Source of the DNA: Oceanimonas sp052119705
GTDB lineage: Bacteria; Pseudomonadota; Gammaproteobacteria; Enterobacterales; Aeromonadaceae
Reading direction: 5' to 3'
NCBI RefSeq assembly: GCF_052119705.1
Contig: NZ_JBGQOP010000002.1
Location: 124,001 to 188,000 of the forward strand
Length of the DNA: 64,000 nucleotides
Positions 52,954-62,341 of this stretch are shown here, one piece after another. The position numbers were made by a program, and so were the translations under genes. The notes beneath the pieces are model-generated. The model searched no databases. It was not told the DNA's origin and saw only the letters and a list, made by a program, of their open reading frames with translations. Every line of letters begins with the position of its first letter. The first letter of the stretch is position 1.

Positions 52954-54258
52954 ATGCAAGTTTCACTTGAAACGACTCAAGGCCTGGAACGCCGCCTGAC
53001 CATTACCGTGCCTGCCGCTAAAGTAGATGGCGAAGTAAACGGCCGTCTGCGCCAACTGGCTAAAACTCGTCGCATCGACGGTTTCCGCCCTGGCAAAGCG
53101 CCACTGACTGTTATCCAAAAAATGTTTGGCGCCTCAGTGGAAGCCGATGTAGCTGGCGACTTAATGCAGCGTAATTTTTTTGAAGCTGTGATCAGTGAAA
53201 AACTGAACCCAGCCGGCATGCCGACCATGGAGCCTGCTCCAATTAAAGCCGGTCAAGATTTTACCTTTACCGCCACTTTTGAAGTGTACCCAGAAGTAGA
53301 AGTAAAAGGCTTAGACGCCATCAGCATCGAAAAGCCACAGTCTGCAGTACAAGATGCAGACTTGGATAAGATGGTTGTTACCCTGCAAAAGCAGCACGCC
53401 GATTGGGCCGATGTTGAGCGCGCAGCAGCCATTGATGACCGTGTAACCATGAACTTCGTGGGCTCCGTAGACGGTAGCGAATTTGACGGTGGCGCAGCCA
53501 ACGACTTCGTACTGGTATTGGGCTCAGGCCGCATGATCCCAGGCTTCGAAGATGGTTTGCTGGGCAAGAAAGCCGGTGAAGAATTCACATTAGAAGTGAA
53601 CTTCCCAGAAGATTACCATGCTGAAAACTTGAAAGGTAAACCGGCTCAGTTCGCGGTTACCGTGACTAAAGTTGAAGCTCAAGAGTTGCCAGAGCTGACT
53701 GAAGAGTTTGTTAAGCGTTTTGGCATTGCTGATGGTTCACTGGATGGCTTGAAAGCCGAAGTGCGTAAGAACATGGACCGTGAACTGGCCCAAGCACTGA
53801 AAGCCTCTGTTAAAGAGCAAGTGATCAACGGTTTACTGGAGCAAAACCCAGTTGACGTACCTCAGTCTTTGATCGACAACGAAATCGAAACCCTGCGCAA
53901 GCAAGCCATGCAGCGTTTTGGTGGTCTGGATCAGAAGAATGCGCCGCAGTTACCGGCAGAGCTGTTCCAAGAGCAAGCTGAGCGTCGCGTACGCGTTGGT
54001 TTGTTGTTGGGCGAAGTGATCAAGAAAAACGAGATCAAAGCCGACGACGCTAAAGTACAAGAAATCATCACCGGCATGTCTTCTGCTTATGAAGATCCGT
54101 CTGAAGTGGTTGCTTATTACAACGAAAACCCAGAATTGCTGGAAAACGTACGTAATTTAGCCATTGAAGATCAAGCCATTGAGCTGATTCTTAGCCAAGC
54201 TAAGGTTTCCGATAAGCAAGTAAGCTTCGACGAACTGATGAATAAGCAAGGCGCTTAA
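52954..54258 (+). CDS. tig: Trigger factor
   Basis: Ribosome-associated chaperone with peptidyl-prolyl isomerase activity. The 434-residue protein has the N-terminal ribosome-binding domain with the signature RRIDGFRPGKAPLTVIQKMFG (about 40-60). An FKBP-type PPIase domain spans about 160-245 (DRVTMNFVGSVDGSEFDGG), followed by the helical C-terminal chaperone domain. It leads the conserved tig-clpP-clpX-lon-hupB-ppiD order; its terminator overlaps the presumed clpP promoter. Confidence 0.97.
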   Translation: MQVSLETTQGLERRLTITVPAAKVDGEVNGRLRQLAKTRRIDGFRPGKAPLTVIQKMFGASVEADVAGDLMQRNFFEAVISEKLNPAGMPTMEPAPIKAGQDFTFTATFEVYPEVEVKGLDAISIEKPQSAVQDADLDKMVVTLQKQHADWADVERAAAIDDRVTMNFVGSVDGSEFDGGAANDFVLVLGSGRMIPGFEDGLLGKKAGEEFTLEVNFPEDYHAENLKGKPAQFAVTVTKVEAQELPELTEEFVKRFGIADGSLDGLKAEVRKNMDRELAQALKASVKEQVINGLLEQNPVDVPQSLIDNEIETLRKQAMQRFGGLDQKNAPQLPAELFQEQAERRVRVGLLLGEVIKKNEIKADDAKVQEIITGMSSAYEDPSEVVAYYNENPELLENVRNLAIEDQAIELILSQAKVSDKQVSFDELMNKQGA

Positions 54259-54264
54259 GAACAG

Positions 54265-54295
54265 TTGACTTAGGCGTTAAACTCTTGCGTATAAT
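54265..54295 (+). promoter_or_regulatory. Possible sigma-70 promoter of clpP
   Basis: TTGACT (54265-54270) and TATAAT (54290-54295) are near-consensus but separated by 19 bases, wider than the ideal 17. The start of the tig terminator hairpin overlaps the -10. Confidence 0.5.
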
Positions 54296-54331
54296 GGCCC
54301 TAGTGTAAGTGCACTTGGGCCATTTTGTTTT
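54295..54331 (+). terminator. Terminator-like hairpin between tig and clpP
   Basis: TGGCCC...AGTG / CACT...GGGCCA stem with one-base bulges, followed by TTTTGTTTT. It should end tig transcripts, with clpP made from its own promoter. Confidence 0.7.
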
Positions 54332-54345
54332 AGGGACTATATCTG

Positions 54346-54969
54346 ATGTCAAATTTCCATGATCCAATGATGAGCCACCCGATGGCGGCGCTCATTCCTA
54401 TGGTGGTTGAGCAAACTGCCAAAGGTGAGCGTTCTTACGATATCTATTCTCGCTTATTAAAAGAGCGCGTTATTTTTCTGACCGGCCAAGTAGAAGACCA
54501 CATGGCCAACCTGATCTGTGCCCAATTGCTGTTTTTGGAATCAGAAAATCCAGAAAAAGATATTCATTTGTATATCAACTCACCGGGTGGCTCTGTGACT
54601 GCAGGCATGTCAATTTACGACACCATGCAGTTTATTAAGCCAAACGTCAGCACGCTGTGCATGGGGCAAGCGGCCTCTATGGGCGCGTTTTTATTAGCCG
54701 GTGGCGAAAAAGGTAAGCGCTTTGTGTTGCCTAACAGCCGAGTGATGATCCACCAGCCGTTAGGCGGTTTTCAGGGCCAGGCGTCGGATATTCAAATTCA
54801 CGCCAAAGAAATTCTCTATATTAAAGAGAAGCTCAACCGCTTGCTGGCCGAGCACACGGGCCAAGACCTATCTATTATTGAACGCGATACTGACCGCGAT
54901 AACTTTATGTCTGCGCAAACAGCTAAAGAATACGGCATAGTCGACGAAGTCCTGTTTAAGCGCGATTAA
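54346..54969 (+). CDS. clpP: ATP-dependent Clp protease proteolytic subunit
   Basis: Serine protease that forms the double-heptamer chamber used with ClpX. The 207-residue protein has the nucleophile in GQAASMGAFLL (about residue 111) and the catalytic His in MIHQPLGG (about 136), with the Asp later. LYINSPGGSVTAGMSIYDTMQ is the conserved strand-helix. Length equals the E. coli protein. clpX follows 80 bases later on the same strand. Confidence 0.97.
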   Translation: MSNFHDPMMSHPMAALIPMVVEQTAKGERSYDIYSRLLKERVIFLTGQVEDHMANLICAQLLFLESENPEKDIHLYINSPGGSVTAGMSIYDTMQFIKPNVSTLCMGQAASMGAFLLAGGEKGKRFVLPNSRVMIHQPLGGFQGQASDIQIHAKEILYIKEKLNRLLAEHTGQDLSIIERDTDRDNFMSAQTAKEYGIVDEVLFKRD

Positions 54970-55049
54970 GCAAAGCGGGGAGGGGTGCGATACACTTTAT
55001 CTAAGAGTGAGCGAGCGCTCCTCAGCCAGTACGCAAATGAGGTGACTGA

Positions 55050-56330
55050 ATGACTGAAAAACGCAAGGGCGAAGGGGATGGCGGCAAACTGCTGTACTGT
55101 TCTTTTTGTGGAAAAAGCCAACACGAAGTGCGCAAACTTATAGCCGGCCCTTCCGTCTACATTTGTGACGAATGTGTCGAGCTCTGCGAAGACATCATTC
55201 AAGAAGAGATCAAAGACATATCTCCGAAATCTGAGGGTGATGCTCTGCCGACGCCCCACGAAATTCGCGCTAATTTAGATGACTATGTCATTGGTCAAGA
55301 TCACGCGAAGAAAGTGTTAGCCGTGGCCGTGTATAACCACTACAAGCGACTGCGTAACGCGGGCGTGACTGATGGCGTAGAATTGGGTAAGTCCAATATC
55401 TTGCTGATCGGCCCGACCGGTTGCGGTAAAACCTTGCTTGCCGAGACCTTAGCCCGCTTATTGGATGTGCCGTTTACCATGGCCGATGCCACCACCTTAA
55501 CCGAAGCCGGTTATGTGGGGGAAGACGTGGAAAACATCATCCAAAAGCTGCTGCAAAAATGTGACTACGACGTAGAAAAAGCCCAGCGCGGCATCGTCTA
55601 TATCGATGAAATTGATAAAATTTCTCGTAAGTCAGACAACCCTTCTATTACCCGTGATGTGTCCGGTGAAGGCGTGCAGCAAGCGCTGTTGAAACTGATT
55701 GAAGGCACCATTGCCTCTGTGCCGCCCCAAGGCGGGCGCAAGCATCCTCAGCAAGAGTTTTTGCAGGTTGATACCTCAAAAATTCTGTTTATCTGTGGCG
55801 GCGCTTTTGCCGGTCTTGATAAGGTGATAGAGCAGCGTTTAGATAAAGGCACCGGCATTGGTTTTGGCGCCCAAGTGAAGAGCAAAGATAACCGCTCTTC
55901 CTTAAGCCAAACCTTTACTCAAGTGGAACCGGAAGATTTGGTGAAATACGGTCTGATCCCTGAGTTCATCGGTCGTTTGCCGGTAGTGGCAACCTTGACT
56001 GAACTAGACGAAGCGGCATTGGTGCAGATCTTGTCTGAGCCGAAGAACGCATTGACCAAGCAATATGGTGCGTTATTTGCTCTCGAAAACGTTGAACTGG
56101 AGTTTCGTGACGACGCCTTACGCGCCATTGCCCACAAGGCCATGGAGCGCAAGACGGGTGCACGAGGCCTACGCTCTATCGTTGAAGCGGTATTACTCGA
56201 TACTATGTACGACCTGCCTGCACAAAGTGAGGTCGCCAAGGTAGTAATCGATGAAACCGTGATCAAGGGTGAGTCTACGCCATTACTGATTTATCAGAAA
56301 AGTGAGCCCCAAGCGGCATCGGGCGATTAA
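55050..56330 (+). CDS. clpX: ATP-dependent Clp protease ATP-binding subunit ClpX
   Basis: AAA+ unfoldase that recognises substrates and feeds ClpP. The 426-residue protein has the N-terminal zinc-binding domain (YCSFCGK...YICDECVELC, about 14-43), Walker A GPTGCGKT (about 119), pore loop GYVG, Walker B IVYIDEIDK and the ClpP-docking IGF loop in GTGIGFGAQV. All conserved motifs are present. An intrinsic terminator separates it from lon. Confidence 0.97.
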   Translation: MTEKRKGEGDGGKLLYCSFCGKSQHEVRKLIAGPSVYICDECVELCEDIIQEEIKDISPKSEGDALPTPHEIRANLDDYVIGQDHAKKVLAVAVYNHYKRLRNAGVTDGVELGKSNILLIGPTGCGKTLLAETLARLLDVPFTMADATTLTEAGYVGEDVENIIQKLLQKCDYDVEKAQRGIVYIDEIDKISRKSDNPSITRDVSGEGVQQALLKLIEGTIASVPPQGGRKHPQQEFLQVDTSKILFICGGAFAGLDKVIEQRLDKGTGIGFGAQVKSKDNRSSLSQTFTQVEPEDLVKYGLIPEFIGRLPVVATLTELDEAALVQILSEPKNALTKQYGALFALENVELEFRDDALRAIAHKAMERKTGARGLRSIVEAVLLDTMYDLPAQSEVAKVVIDETVIKGESTPLLIYQKSEPQAASGD

Positions 56331-56353
56331 ACTGTGCCTCTGGCGATGAATAA

Positions 56354-56382
56354 GAAAAACGCGGCTTAGGCCGCGTTTTTTG
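56354..56382 (+). terminator. Intrinsic terminator of clpPX
   Basis: ACGCGGC-TTAG-GCCGCGT hairpin preceded by A5 and followed by TTTTTTG. Confidence 0.92.
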
Positions 56383-56518
56383 TTTTAAAAGCCTAATTGC
56401 GCGCGCCGGTCGTCGATTAGCTGATTATCTATAAATGACGTTTTAATCATCAATTGCGTCATTTTTAAGCGGTTTAAAGGGTCTTTATGGCCCTTTTTCC
56501 GTTTTTGGCTATTCAATG

Positions 56519-56547
56519 ATTGAATCTTCTGATCTAGCCCCCATATA
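56519..56547 (+). promoter_or_regulatory. Sigma-32 (heat-shock) promoter of lon
   Basis: ATTGAAT (-35, 56519-56525; consensus CTTGAAA) and CCCCATATA (-10, 56539-56547; consensus CCCCATNTA, exact) are separated by 13 bases, the right spacing for RpoH. The lon start codon is 46 bases downstream. This matches the known heat-shock control of lon. Confidence 0.8.
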
Positions 56548-56592
56548 CTGCCTCAAGCGCTTATTACATTGCATTCAAGCTGAGAGGACACT

Positions 56593-58944
56593 ATGACCCT
56601 AGAGCGTTGTGAACGCATCGACACCCCCGTTTTGCCTCTCCGTGACGTGGTGGTATACCCACATATGGTGATCCCACTGTTTGTGGGCCGGGAAAAGTCC
56701 ATTCGCTGCCTAGAAGCAGCCATGGAACAAGATAAAAAAGTATTGTTGATCGCCCAAAAAGACGCGGCGACCGATGATCCCAAGGCCGACGAGCTTTACG
56801 ACGTGGGTACTGTGGCCAATATTCTACAACTGCTCAAGCTGCCAGACGGTACCGTAAAGGTGCTAGTGGAAGGTGGCCAGCGTGCGCGGTTGGAAAATTT
56901 ACGTGAAGTAGATGGCTTTTATGTGGCCGAAGCGCAGTATTTAGAATCTGCGCCCATGGCCGAGCGTGAGCAAGAAGTGTTAGTACGCTCCGCCATCACC
57001 CAATTTGAAAGCTACATCAAGCTCAACAAGAAGATCCCACCTGAGGTATTAACCTCGCTGTCTGCCATCGAAGACGCCGCTCGTTTGGCTGACACCATGG
57101 CCGCGCACATGCCGCTTAAGCTTGAAGATAAGCAAAAAGTGCTAGAAATGACGGAAATAGGTGAGCGTCTAGAATATCTGATGGCCATGATGGAATCAGA
57201 AATGGACGTGCTGCAAGTGGAGCGTCGCATTCGCGCCCGCGTGAAAAAGCAGATGGAAAAGAGCCAGCGCGAGTATTACCTCAACGAGCAGATGAAGGCG
57301 ATTCAAAAAGAATTGGGCGAGATGGACGATGTGCCCGACGAATTTGAAGCACTGCAACAGAAGATTGAAGATGCGGGCATGAGCGAAGAAGCCCGCACTA
57401 AAACGGACGCCGAGTTTGCCAAGCTGAAGATGATGTCACCTATGTCTGCGGAAGCGACAGTGGTGCGCAGCTACATCGACTGGATGGTGTCCGTGCCTTG
57501 GAAGAAAAAATCCAAGGTGAAGAAAGACTTAACTAAAGCCGAAGAGATGCTTAATGCGGATCACTACGGCCTAGAAAAGGTCAAAGAGCGCATTATTGAG
57601 TATCTGGCGGTGCAAAGCCGTATGGCTAAGCTAAAAGGCCCCATACTCTGTCTCGTTGGGCCTCCGGGCGTGGGTAAAACCTCACTGGGTCAGTCGATTG
57701 CTAAAGCCACGGGCCGTAAATACGTGCGTATGGCGCTGGGTGGTGTGCGTGACGAGGCGGAAATTCGCGGTCACCGTCGTACCTACATCGGCTCATTGCC
57801 GGGCAAGCTTATTCAGAAAATGGCCAAAGTCGGCGTGCGCAACCCGCTGTTCTTGCTTGATGAAATCGATAAGATGGCCTCCGATATGCGTGGCGATCCG
57901 GCTTCGGCCTTGTTAGAAGTGCTGGATCCTGAGCAAAACAACAGCTTTAACGATCACTATCTAGAAGTGGACTACGACTTATCCGATGTGATGTTTGTCG
58001 CCACCTCTAACTCCATGAATATTCCGGGTCCATTATTGGACCGCATGGAAGTGATCCGTTTGTCCGGTTACACGGAAGACGAAAAGCTCAATATTGCCAA
58101 AAATCACCTATTGGATAAGCAAATCGAGCGTAACGGCTTGAAGAGCAGTGAAATTACCATTGAAGACTCGGCAATCGTGGGCATTATTCGCTATTACACC
58201 CGTGAAGCGGGCGTACGTAGCCTAGAGCGTGAAATTTCTAAGCTGTGCCGCAAGGCGGTGAAAGAAATCATGCTCAATAAAGCCATTAAGCATGTGCAGA
58301 TCAATCAAGAAAACCTAAAAGATTATCTGGGCGTGCAGCGCTTTGATTACGGCAAAGCCGAAGATCATAATCAAGTAGGCCAAGTGACCGGTTTAGCTTG
58401 GACTGAAGTGGGTGGCGAGCTGCTGACCATAGAAGTGGCTAACGTACCCGGCAAGGGCAAGCTCACCTATACGGGCTCCTTGGGCGATGTAATGAAAGAG
58501 TCGGTACAAGCCGCCATGACGGTGGTGCGTGCGCGCAGCGACAAGTGGCGCATCAATAGCGATTTCCATGAAAAGCGTGATATTCACGTGCACGTGCCAG
58601 AAGGCGCGACACCGAAAGACGGCCCCAGTGCCGGTGCGGCCATGTGTACGGCCTTGGTGTCGAGCTTAACCGGTAATCCGGTGCGCGCCGATGTGGCCAT
58701 GACAGGTGAAATTACCTTACGTGGTGAAGTGCTGCCGATTGGTGGTTTAAAAGAGAAGCTGTTGGCGGCCCGTCGGGGTGGCATAAAAATGGTACTGATC
58801 CCCAAAGAAAACGAGCGTGATTTGGAAGATATTCCCGAAAACGTGAAGCAGGATTTGGAGATACGTCCGGTGCGCTGGATTGAAGAAGTACTGGAATTGG
58901 CTCTGGAACAACCACCAGAACGCTTTTCTGTGACCTCAGCATAA
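56593..58944 (+). CDS. lon: ATP-dependent protease Lon
   Basis: AAA+ serine protease that degrades damaged and regulatory proteins. The 783-residue protein (E. coli 784) has the N-terminal substrate-binding domain (VLPLRDVVVYPHMVIPLFVG), Walker A GPPGVGKTSLGQ (about 355), Walker B LFLLDEIDKM and the C-terminal Ser-Lys protease domain. Its Ser is in KDGPSAGAAM (about residue 679) and its Lys in GGLKEKLLAA. A GAGAGGA ribosome-binding site precedes the ATG, and a sigma-32 promoter lies upstream. Confidence 0.98.
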   Translation: MTLERCERIDTPVLPLRDVVVYPHMVIPLFVGREKSIRCLEAAMEQDKKVLLIAQKDAATDDPKADELYDVGTVANILQLLKLPDGTVKVLVEGGQRARLENLREVDGFYVAEAQYLESAPMAEREQEVLVRSAITQFESYIKLNKKIPPEVLTSLSAIEDAARLADTMAAHMPLKLEDKQKVLEMTEIGERLEYLMAMMESEMDVLQVERRIRARVKKQMEKSQREYYLNEQMKAIQKELGEMDDVPDEFEALQQKIEDAGMSEEARTKTDAEFAKLKMMSPMSAEATVVRSYIDWMVSVPWKKKSKVKKDLTKAEEMLNADHYGLEKVKERIIEYLAVQSRMAKLKGPILCLVGPPGVGKTSLGQSIAKATGRKYVRMALGGVRDEAEIRGHRRTYIGSLPGKLIQKMAKVGVRNPLFLLDEIDKMASDMRGDPASALLEVLDPEQNNSFNDHYLEVDYDLSDVMFVATSNSMNIPGPLLDRMEVIRLSGYTEDEKLNIAKNHLLDKQIERNGLKSSEITIEDSAIVGIIRYYTREAGVRSLEREISKLCRKAVKEIMLNKAIKHVQINQENLKDYLGVQRFDYGKAEDHNQVGQVTGLAWTEVGGELLTIEVANVPGKGKLTYTGSLGDVMKESVQAAMTVVRARSDKWRINSDFHEKRDIHVHVPEGATPKDGPSAGAAMCTALVSSLTGNPVRADVAMTGEITLRGEVLPIGGLKEKLLAARRGGIKMVLIPKENERDLEDIPENVKQDLEIRPVRWIEEVLELALEQPPERFSVTSA

Positions 58945-59202
58945 GGTTTTTCGCGTGTGGGAGTGGTTTCTGACTTGTCAGCAGCCCTCACACGCAGTAG
59001 CCTTGGGGCACTTTATTTAACTGGCGCTGCGTATGGATGGCAGCGTTTAGATGACGGAGACTGCCAGTTGTTAGGCCGTCGCTCAGGTTTGAGTGATGTT
59101 ATCCGTATCGCAATGACCATCTCACAATAACCATCTTACAATAACAATGTTAACGTAACGTTTGCTCATAACAGCTGCGGATACACGACAAGGGGAATGA
59201 CC

Positions 59203-59478
59203 GTGAATAAATCTCAACTGATCGATAAGATTGCCGAAGGCGCCGATATTACTAAAGCTGCGGCTGGCCGTGCTTTGGATGCATTTGTTGACTCTATTAC
59301 CGAAACACTAAAAGAAGGCGACACCGTCTCTTTAGTAGGTTTTGGTACTTTCTCTGTGCGTGAGCGCGCAGCACGTACCGGTCGTAATCCACAAACCGGT
59401 GCCGCTATCGAGATTGCTGCTGCCAAAACCCCAGGTTTTAAAGCCGGTAAAACTCTGAAAGACGCCGTTAATAACTAA
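59203..59478 (+). CDS. hupB: DNA-binding protein HU-beta
   Basis: Histone-like nucleoid protein. The 91-residue protein begins MNKSQLIDKIAEGADITKAAAGRALDAF and has the DNA-binding arm RAARTGRNPQTG. The GTG at 59203 is the likely start: AGGGG lies seven bases upstream, whereas the ATG at 59197 abuts that ribosome-binding site. E. coli hupB also starts with GTG. It sits in its conserved place between lon and ppiD and has its own terminator. No gene was seen in the 258-base gap before it. Confidence 0.95.
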   Translation: MNKSQLIDKIAEGADITKAAAGRALDAFVDSITETLKEGDTVSLVGFGTFSVRERAARTGRNPQTGAAIEIAAAKTPGFKAGKTLKDAVNN

Positions 59479-59524
59479 GACGGCGTTTAGATGAGACTTA
59501 GCCCAAGCTAAGGCATGACGAGAA

Positions 59525-59551
59525 GGCGCATCACACGGTGCGCTTTTTTTT
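59525..59551 (+). terminator. Intrinsic terminator of hupB
   Basis: GCGCA (59526-59530) / TGCGC (59539-59543) hairpin followed by a run of eight T. Confidence 0.9.
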
Positions 59552-59593
59552 CGATTATAAGAGACACCCCTTTAGCGGGAGTAACAATAGATT

Positions 59594-61492
59594 ATGTTTT
59601 TTGACAAACTCAGAGCGGGCGCCCAGAGCACCGTTTCCAAGGTCATTTTAGGCCTGATTATTTTATCGTTTGCGCTGGCGGGCGTGGGTAGTTATGTGAC
59701 TCAGCCTAAAGCCGAAGTGGCTGCTGTGGTCAATGGCGAAGATATTAGCGCTCAGGCGCTAGAAAACGCCTACCGCAATGAACGTGCGCGCTTAGAAAGT
59801 CAGTTAGGCCCGCAGTTTAGTGCCCTGTTATCTGATCCGCTTTATGTAGAGCAGCTACGTCGTTCTGTATTAGAGCAATTGATTGAACAGCGCTTAGTCG
59901 ATCAAAAAGTGGCTGAGCTGGGCCTTTACGCCAGCGACAATCAAGTGCGTGATGCGATTCGTGCCTTACCCGAATTTCAAGTAGACGGACAGTTCAGCAA
60001 TGAACGCTACCAGCAGTTGCTGTCTCGCAGTGGCATCAGCGCCGATCAACTGCGCGATAATATCCGCCAAGACTTGAGCCGTCAGCTGCTATTAACCTCG
60101 CTGGTTGACTCCAGCTTTGCCTTAACCGCCGAAACGGACTTATTAGATAAGCTCAGCCGCCAGCAGCGTGATGCCGAATGGGTGCGTATTCCGCTGAGCG
60201 ATTTCGCCGCACAGGTCACTTTAAGTGAAGAGCAAGTTAAAGCCTATTACGATGCTAACTTGGCGCGTTTCCAGCGCCCCGAGCAAGTGAAGATCAACTA
60301 TTTGTTGTTGGACACCCACAGCCAAGCCGCCGAGAAAGTGTCTGATCAGGCCATTGAAGAAGAATATCAAGCCAACCTTAAATCTTATCAACAGCCTGCA
60401 GAGCGCCAAGTGGCGCACATCATGATCAACAAGGGTAAGGATGGCAAAGCTAAGATAGACGCCATCGCCGCTAAATTGGCCGCCGGTGAGTCATTTGCCG
60501 AGTTAGCCAAAACAGAGTCCGATGATGCGTTTTCTGGCGAGCAGGGTGGCGACTTAGGTTGGATTGAGCAAGATACCTTAGACCCCGCTTTTGATCAGGC
60601 AGCCTTTGCTTTAACCGCAGTAGGTGAGGTGTCACCTGTGGTTGAAACGAATGATGGCTTTCATTTAATTAGCTTGTTAGCGCAAAAAGACGGTCAGACC
60701 AAACCCTTCTCTGAGGTGCGTGACGCCATAGCGACACGCCTCGCGAAAGAGCAAGCGGCCAGCGCCTTTTATGAGCAAGAGCAGCGTTTAGCCGAGCTTG
60801 CGTTTGAATTTCCTGACTCCTTAGACATGGCAGCACAAGAGCTGGGATTAAAAGTGATCTCTACTGACTTCTTCTCTGCCGAAGATGCGCCTTTACTGCT
60901 GAAAGATCCAAAAGTGATAACTCACGCATTTTCTGCCGAGCTGCGTGAGCAAGGTATGAACTCAGAAGTGATTGAGTTGGGTGATAACAAAGCCGTGGTT
61001 ATTCATGTGGTTGAGCAGCGCCCAGCGGCACCGCTCGAGTTTGCTGATGTGGAGTCACAAGCCCGTGAACAAGCCACTGCGCTTAAAACTGCAGAACTAG
61101 CAGAGCAAGCTGCGGCTGAACTGGTGTCGGTTTGGTCTAAGGGGGAGCAAGGCCCTTGGTTGAGCGCACATCAGCTTTCTATCACTGAGCTATCAACCAT
61201 TACGCGCGAAAGCGAGCAAGACCCAGCGCTGATTAGTGCCTTGTTTGCTATGCCTGCGCCCAAAGCCGATGCGGCCAGTGTGCAGCAGGTAACGCTGAAT
61301 GACGGTGGCTTGGCGGTGGTGAAGTTGAATAAAGTGACGACACCGACCGACAGTTCTGAGTTGCAGACACAAATCCAAGCAGGGCAAAGCGCCATTCAAG
61401 GCCAAAGAGAATACCAGAGCTTGATCTTGGCATTGAAAAGCTCCGCCAAGATCAAGTATGGTGAAGTAGCGGCTTCGCCAGACGATTTCTAA
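59594..61492 (+). CDS. ppiD: Periplasmic chaperone/PPIase-like protein PpiD
   Basis: Inner-membrane-anchored folding factor near the Sec translocon. The 632-residue protein (E. coli 623) has one N-terminal transmembrane helix (about 16-36, VILGLIILSFALAGVGSYV). A SurA-like helical region (to about 225), a parvulin domain (about 268-360; QVAHIMIN...GDLGWIEQDTLDPAFDQAAFAL...GFHLISL) and a C-terminal helical region follow. It is in its conserved place after hupB; a long terminator hairpin follows. Confidence 0.94.
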   Translation: MFFDKLRAGAQSTVSKVILGLIILSFALAGVGSYVTQPKAEVAAVVNGEDISAQALENAYRNERARLESQLGPQFSALLSDPLYVEQLRRSVLEQLIEQRLVDQKVAELGLYASDNQVRDAIRALPEFQVDGQFSNERYQQLLSRSGISADQLRDNIRQDLSRQLLLTSLVDSSFALTAETDLLDKLSRQQRDAEWVRIPLSDFAAQVTLSEEQVKAYYDANLARFQRPEQVKINYLLLDTHSQAAEKVSDQAIEEEYQANLKSYQQPAERQVAHIMINKGKDGKAKIDAIAAKLAAGESFAELAKTESDDAFSGEQGGDLGWIEQDTLDPAFDQAAFALTAVGEVSPVVETNDGFHLISLLAQKDGQTKPFSEVRDAIATRLAKEQAASAFYEQEQRLAELAFEFPDSLDMAAQELGLKVISTDFFSAEDAPLLLKDPKVITHAFSAELREQGMNSEVIELGDNKAVVIHVVEQRPAAPLEFADVESQAREQATALKTAELAEQAAAELVSVWSKGEQGPWLSAHQLSITELSTITRESEQDPALISALFAMPAPKADAASVQQVTLNDGGLAVVKLNKVTTPTDSSELQTQIQAGQSAIQGQREYQSLILALKSSAKIKYGEVAASPDDF

Positions 61493-61510
61493 TAAATTCA
61501 ATTTATTTCA

Positions 61511-61543
61511 ATAATATAAGGCGCTACGGCGCCTTATATTATA
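61511..61543. terminator. Long hairpin terminator after ppiD
   Basis: Perfect 14-bp stem ATAATATAAGGCGC (61511-61524) / GCGCCTTATATTAT (61530-61543), AT-rich at its base. The gap to uvrY (61544-61693) shows no gene. Confidence 0.8.
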
Positions 61544-61693
61544 ATAAATTATTGTTATAAAAATCGATATGTAGCGTTTATTAATAAGCAATCAATGCCG
61601 AGCTTAAGCAGCGTTTTCTTTTCTCAGGTAACTTCGTTATGATGCGGTGTAGATATATTTTATATAACCAGTTAACGCAGTCGGGAGCATCTT

Positions 61694-62335
61694 TTGATTA
61701 ACGTATTCTTGGTTGATGACCATGAGTTAGTGCGTACAGGGATCCGCCGCATACTTGAAGACGTCAAAGGAATGAAAGTGCTGGGCGAGGCTAAAAGCGG
61801 CGAAGAAGCCGTGCTTTGGTGTCGTGAGCAGCAGCCAGACGTGGTGTTGATGGACATGAATATGCCGGGCATTGGCGGTCTGGAAGCGACCCGTAAAATA
61901 TTGCGAGCCAGTCCAGAAATTAAAATTATCGTGCTCACCATACATACCGAAAATCCTTTCCCCACTAAGGTGATGCAAGCCGGTGCCAGCGGTTACCTGA
62001 CTAAGGGGGCGGCACCGGATGAAATGATCAACGCCATTCGCTTAGTGCATAGCGGCCAGCGTTATATTTCGCCGGAAATTGCCCAGCGCATGGCCTTGAG
62101 TCAATTCTCGAACGATGAAAATCCCTTTAAGCAGTTGTCTGAGCGAGAGCTGCAGATCATGTTAATGATCACCAAAGGGCAGCGGGTGCCCGATATCTCT
62201 GAACAGTTAAGTTTAAGCCCTAAAACCGTGAACAGTTACCGTTATCGGCTATTTAGTAAGCTGGATATTAACGGCGATGTGGAGCTCACTCATTTAGCGA
62301 TTCGCTATGGCATGTTGGATGCGGAAAAAATTTAA
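61694..62335 (+). CDS. uvrY: UvrY/GacA-family response regulator
   Basis: Response regulator of the BarA/UvrY (GacS/GacA, VarS/VarA) system that drives CsrB-type sRNAs. The 213-residue protein has a receiver domain with Asp54 in VVLMDMNMPGIGGLEATRK and a LuxR-type helix-turn-helix (LSERELQIMLMITKGQ...SLSPKTVNSYRYRLFSKL). It starts with TTG at 61694, six bases after GGGAG; E. coli uvrY likewise starts with TTG. uvrC follows after six bases, the classical uvrY-uvrC operon. Confidence 0.95.
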   Translation: MINVFLVDDHELVRTGIRRILEDVKGMKVLGEAKSGEEAVLWCREQQPDVVLMDMNMPGIGGLEATRKILRASPEIKIIVLTIHTENPFPTKVMQAGASGYLTKGAAPDEMINAIRLVHSGQRYISPEIAQRMALSQFSNDENPFKQLSERELQIMLMITKGQRVPDISEQLSLSPKTVNSYRYRLFSKLDINGDVELTHLAIRYGMLDAEKI

Positions 62336-62341
62336 GCGCTA

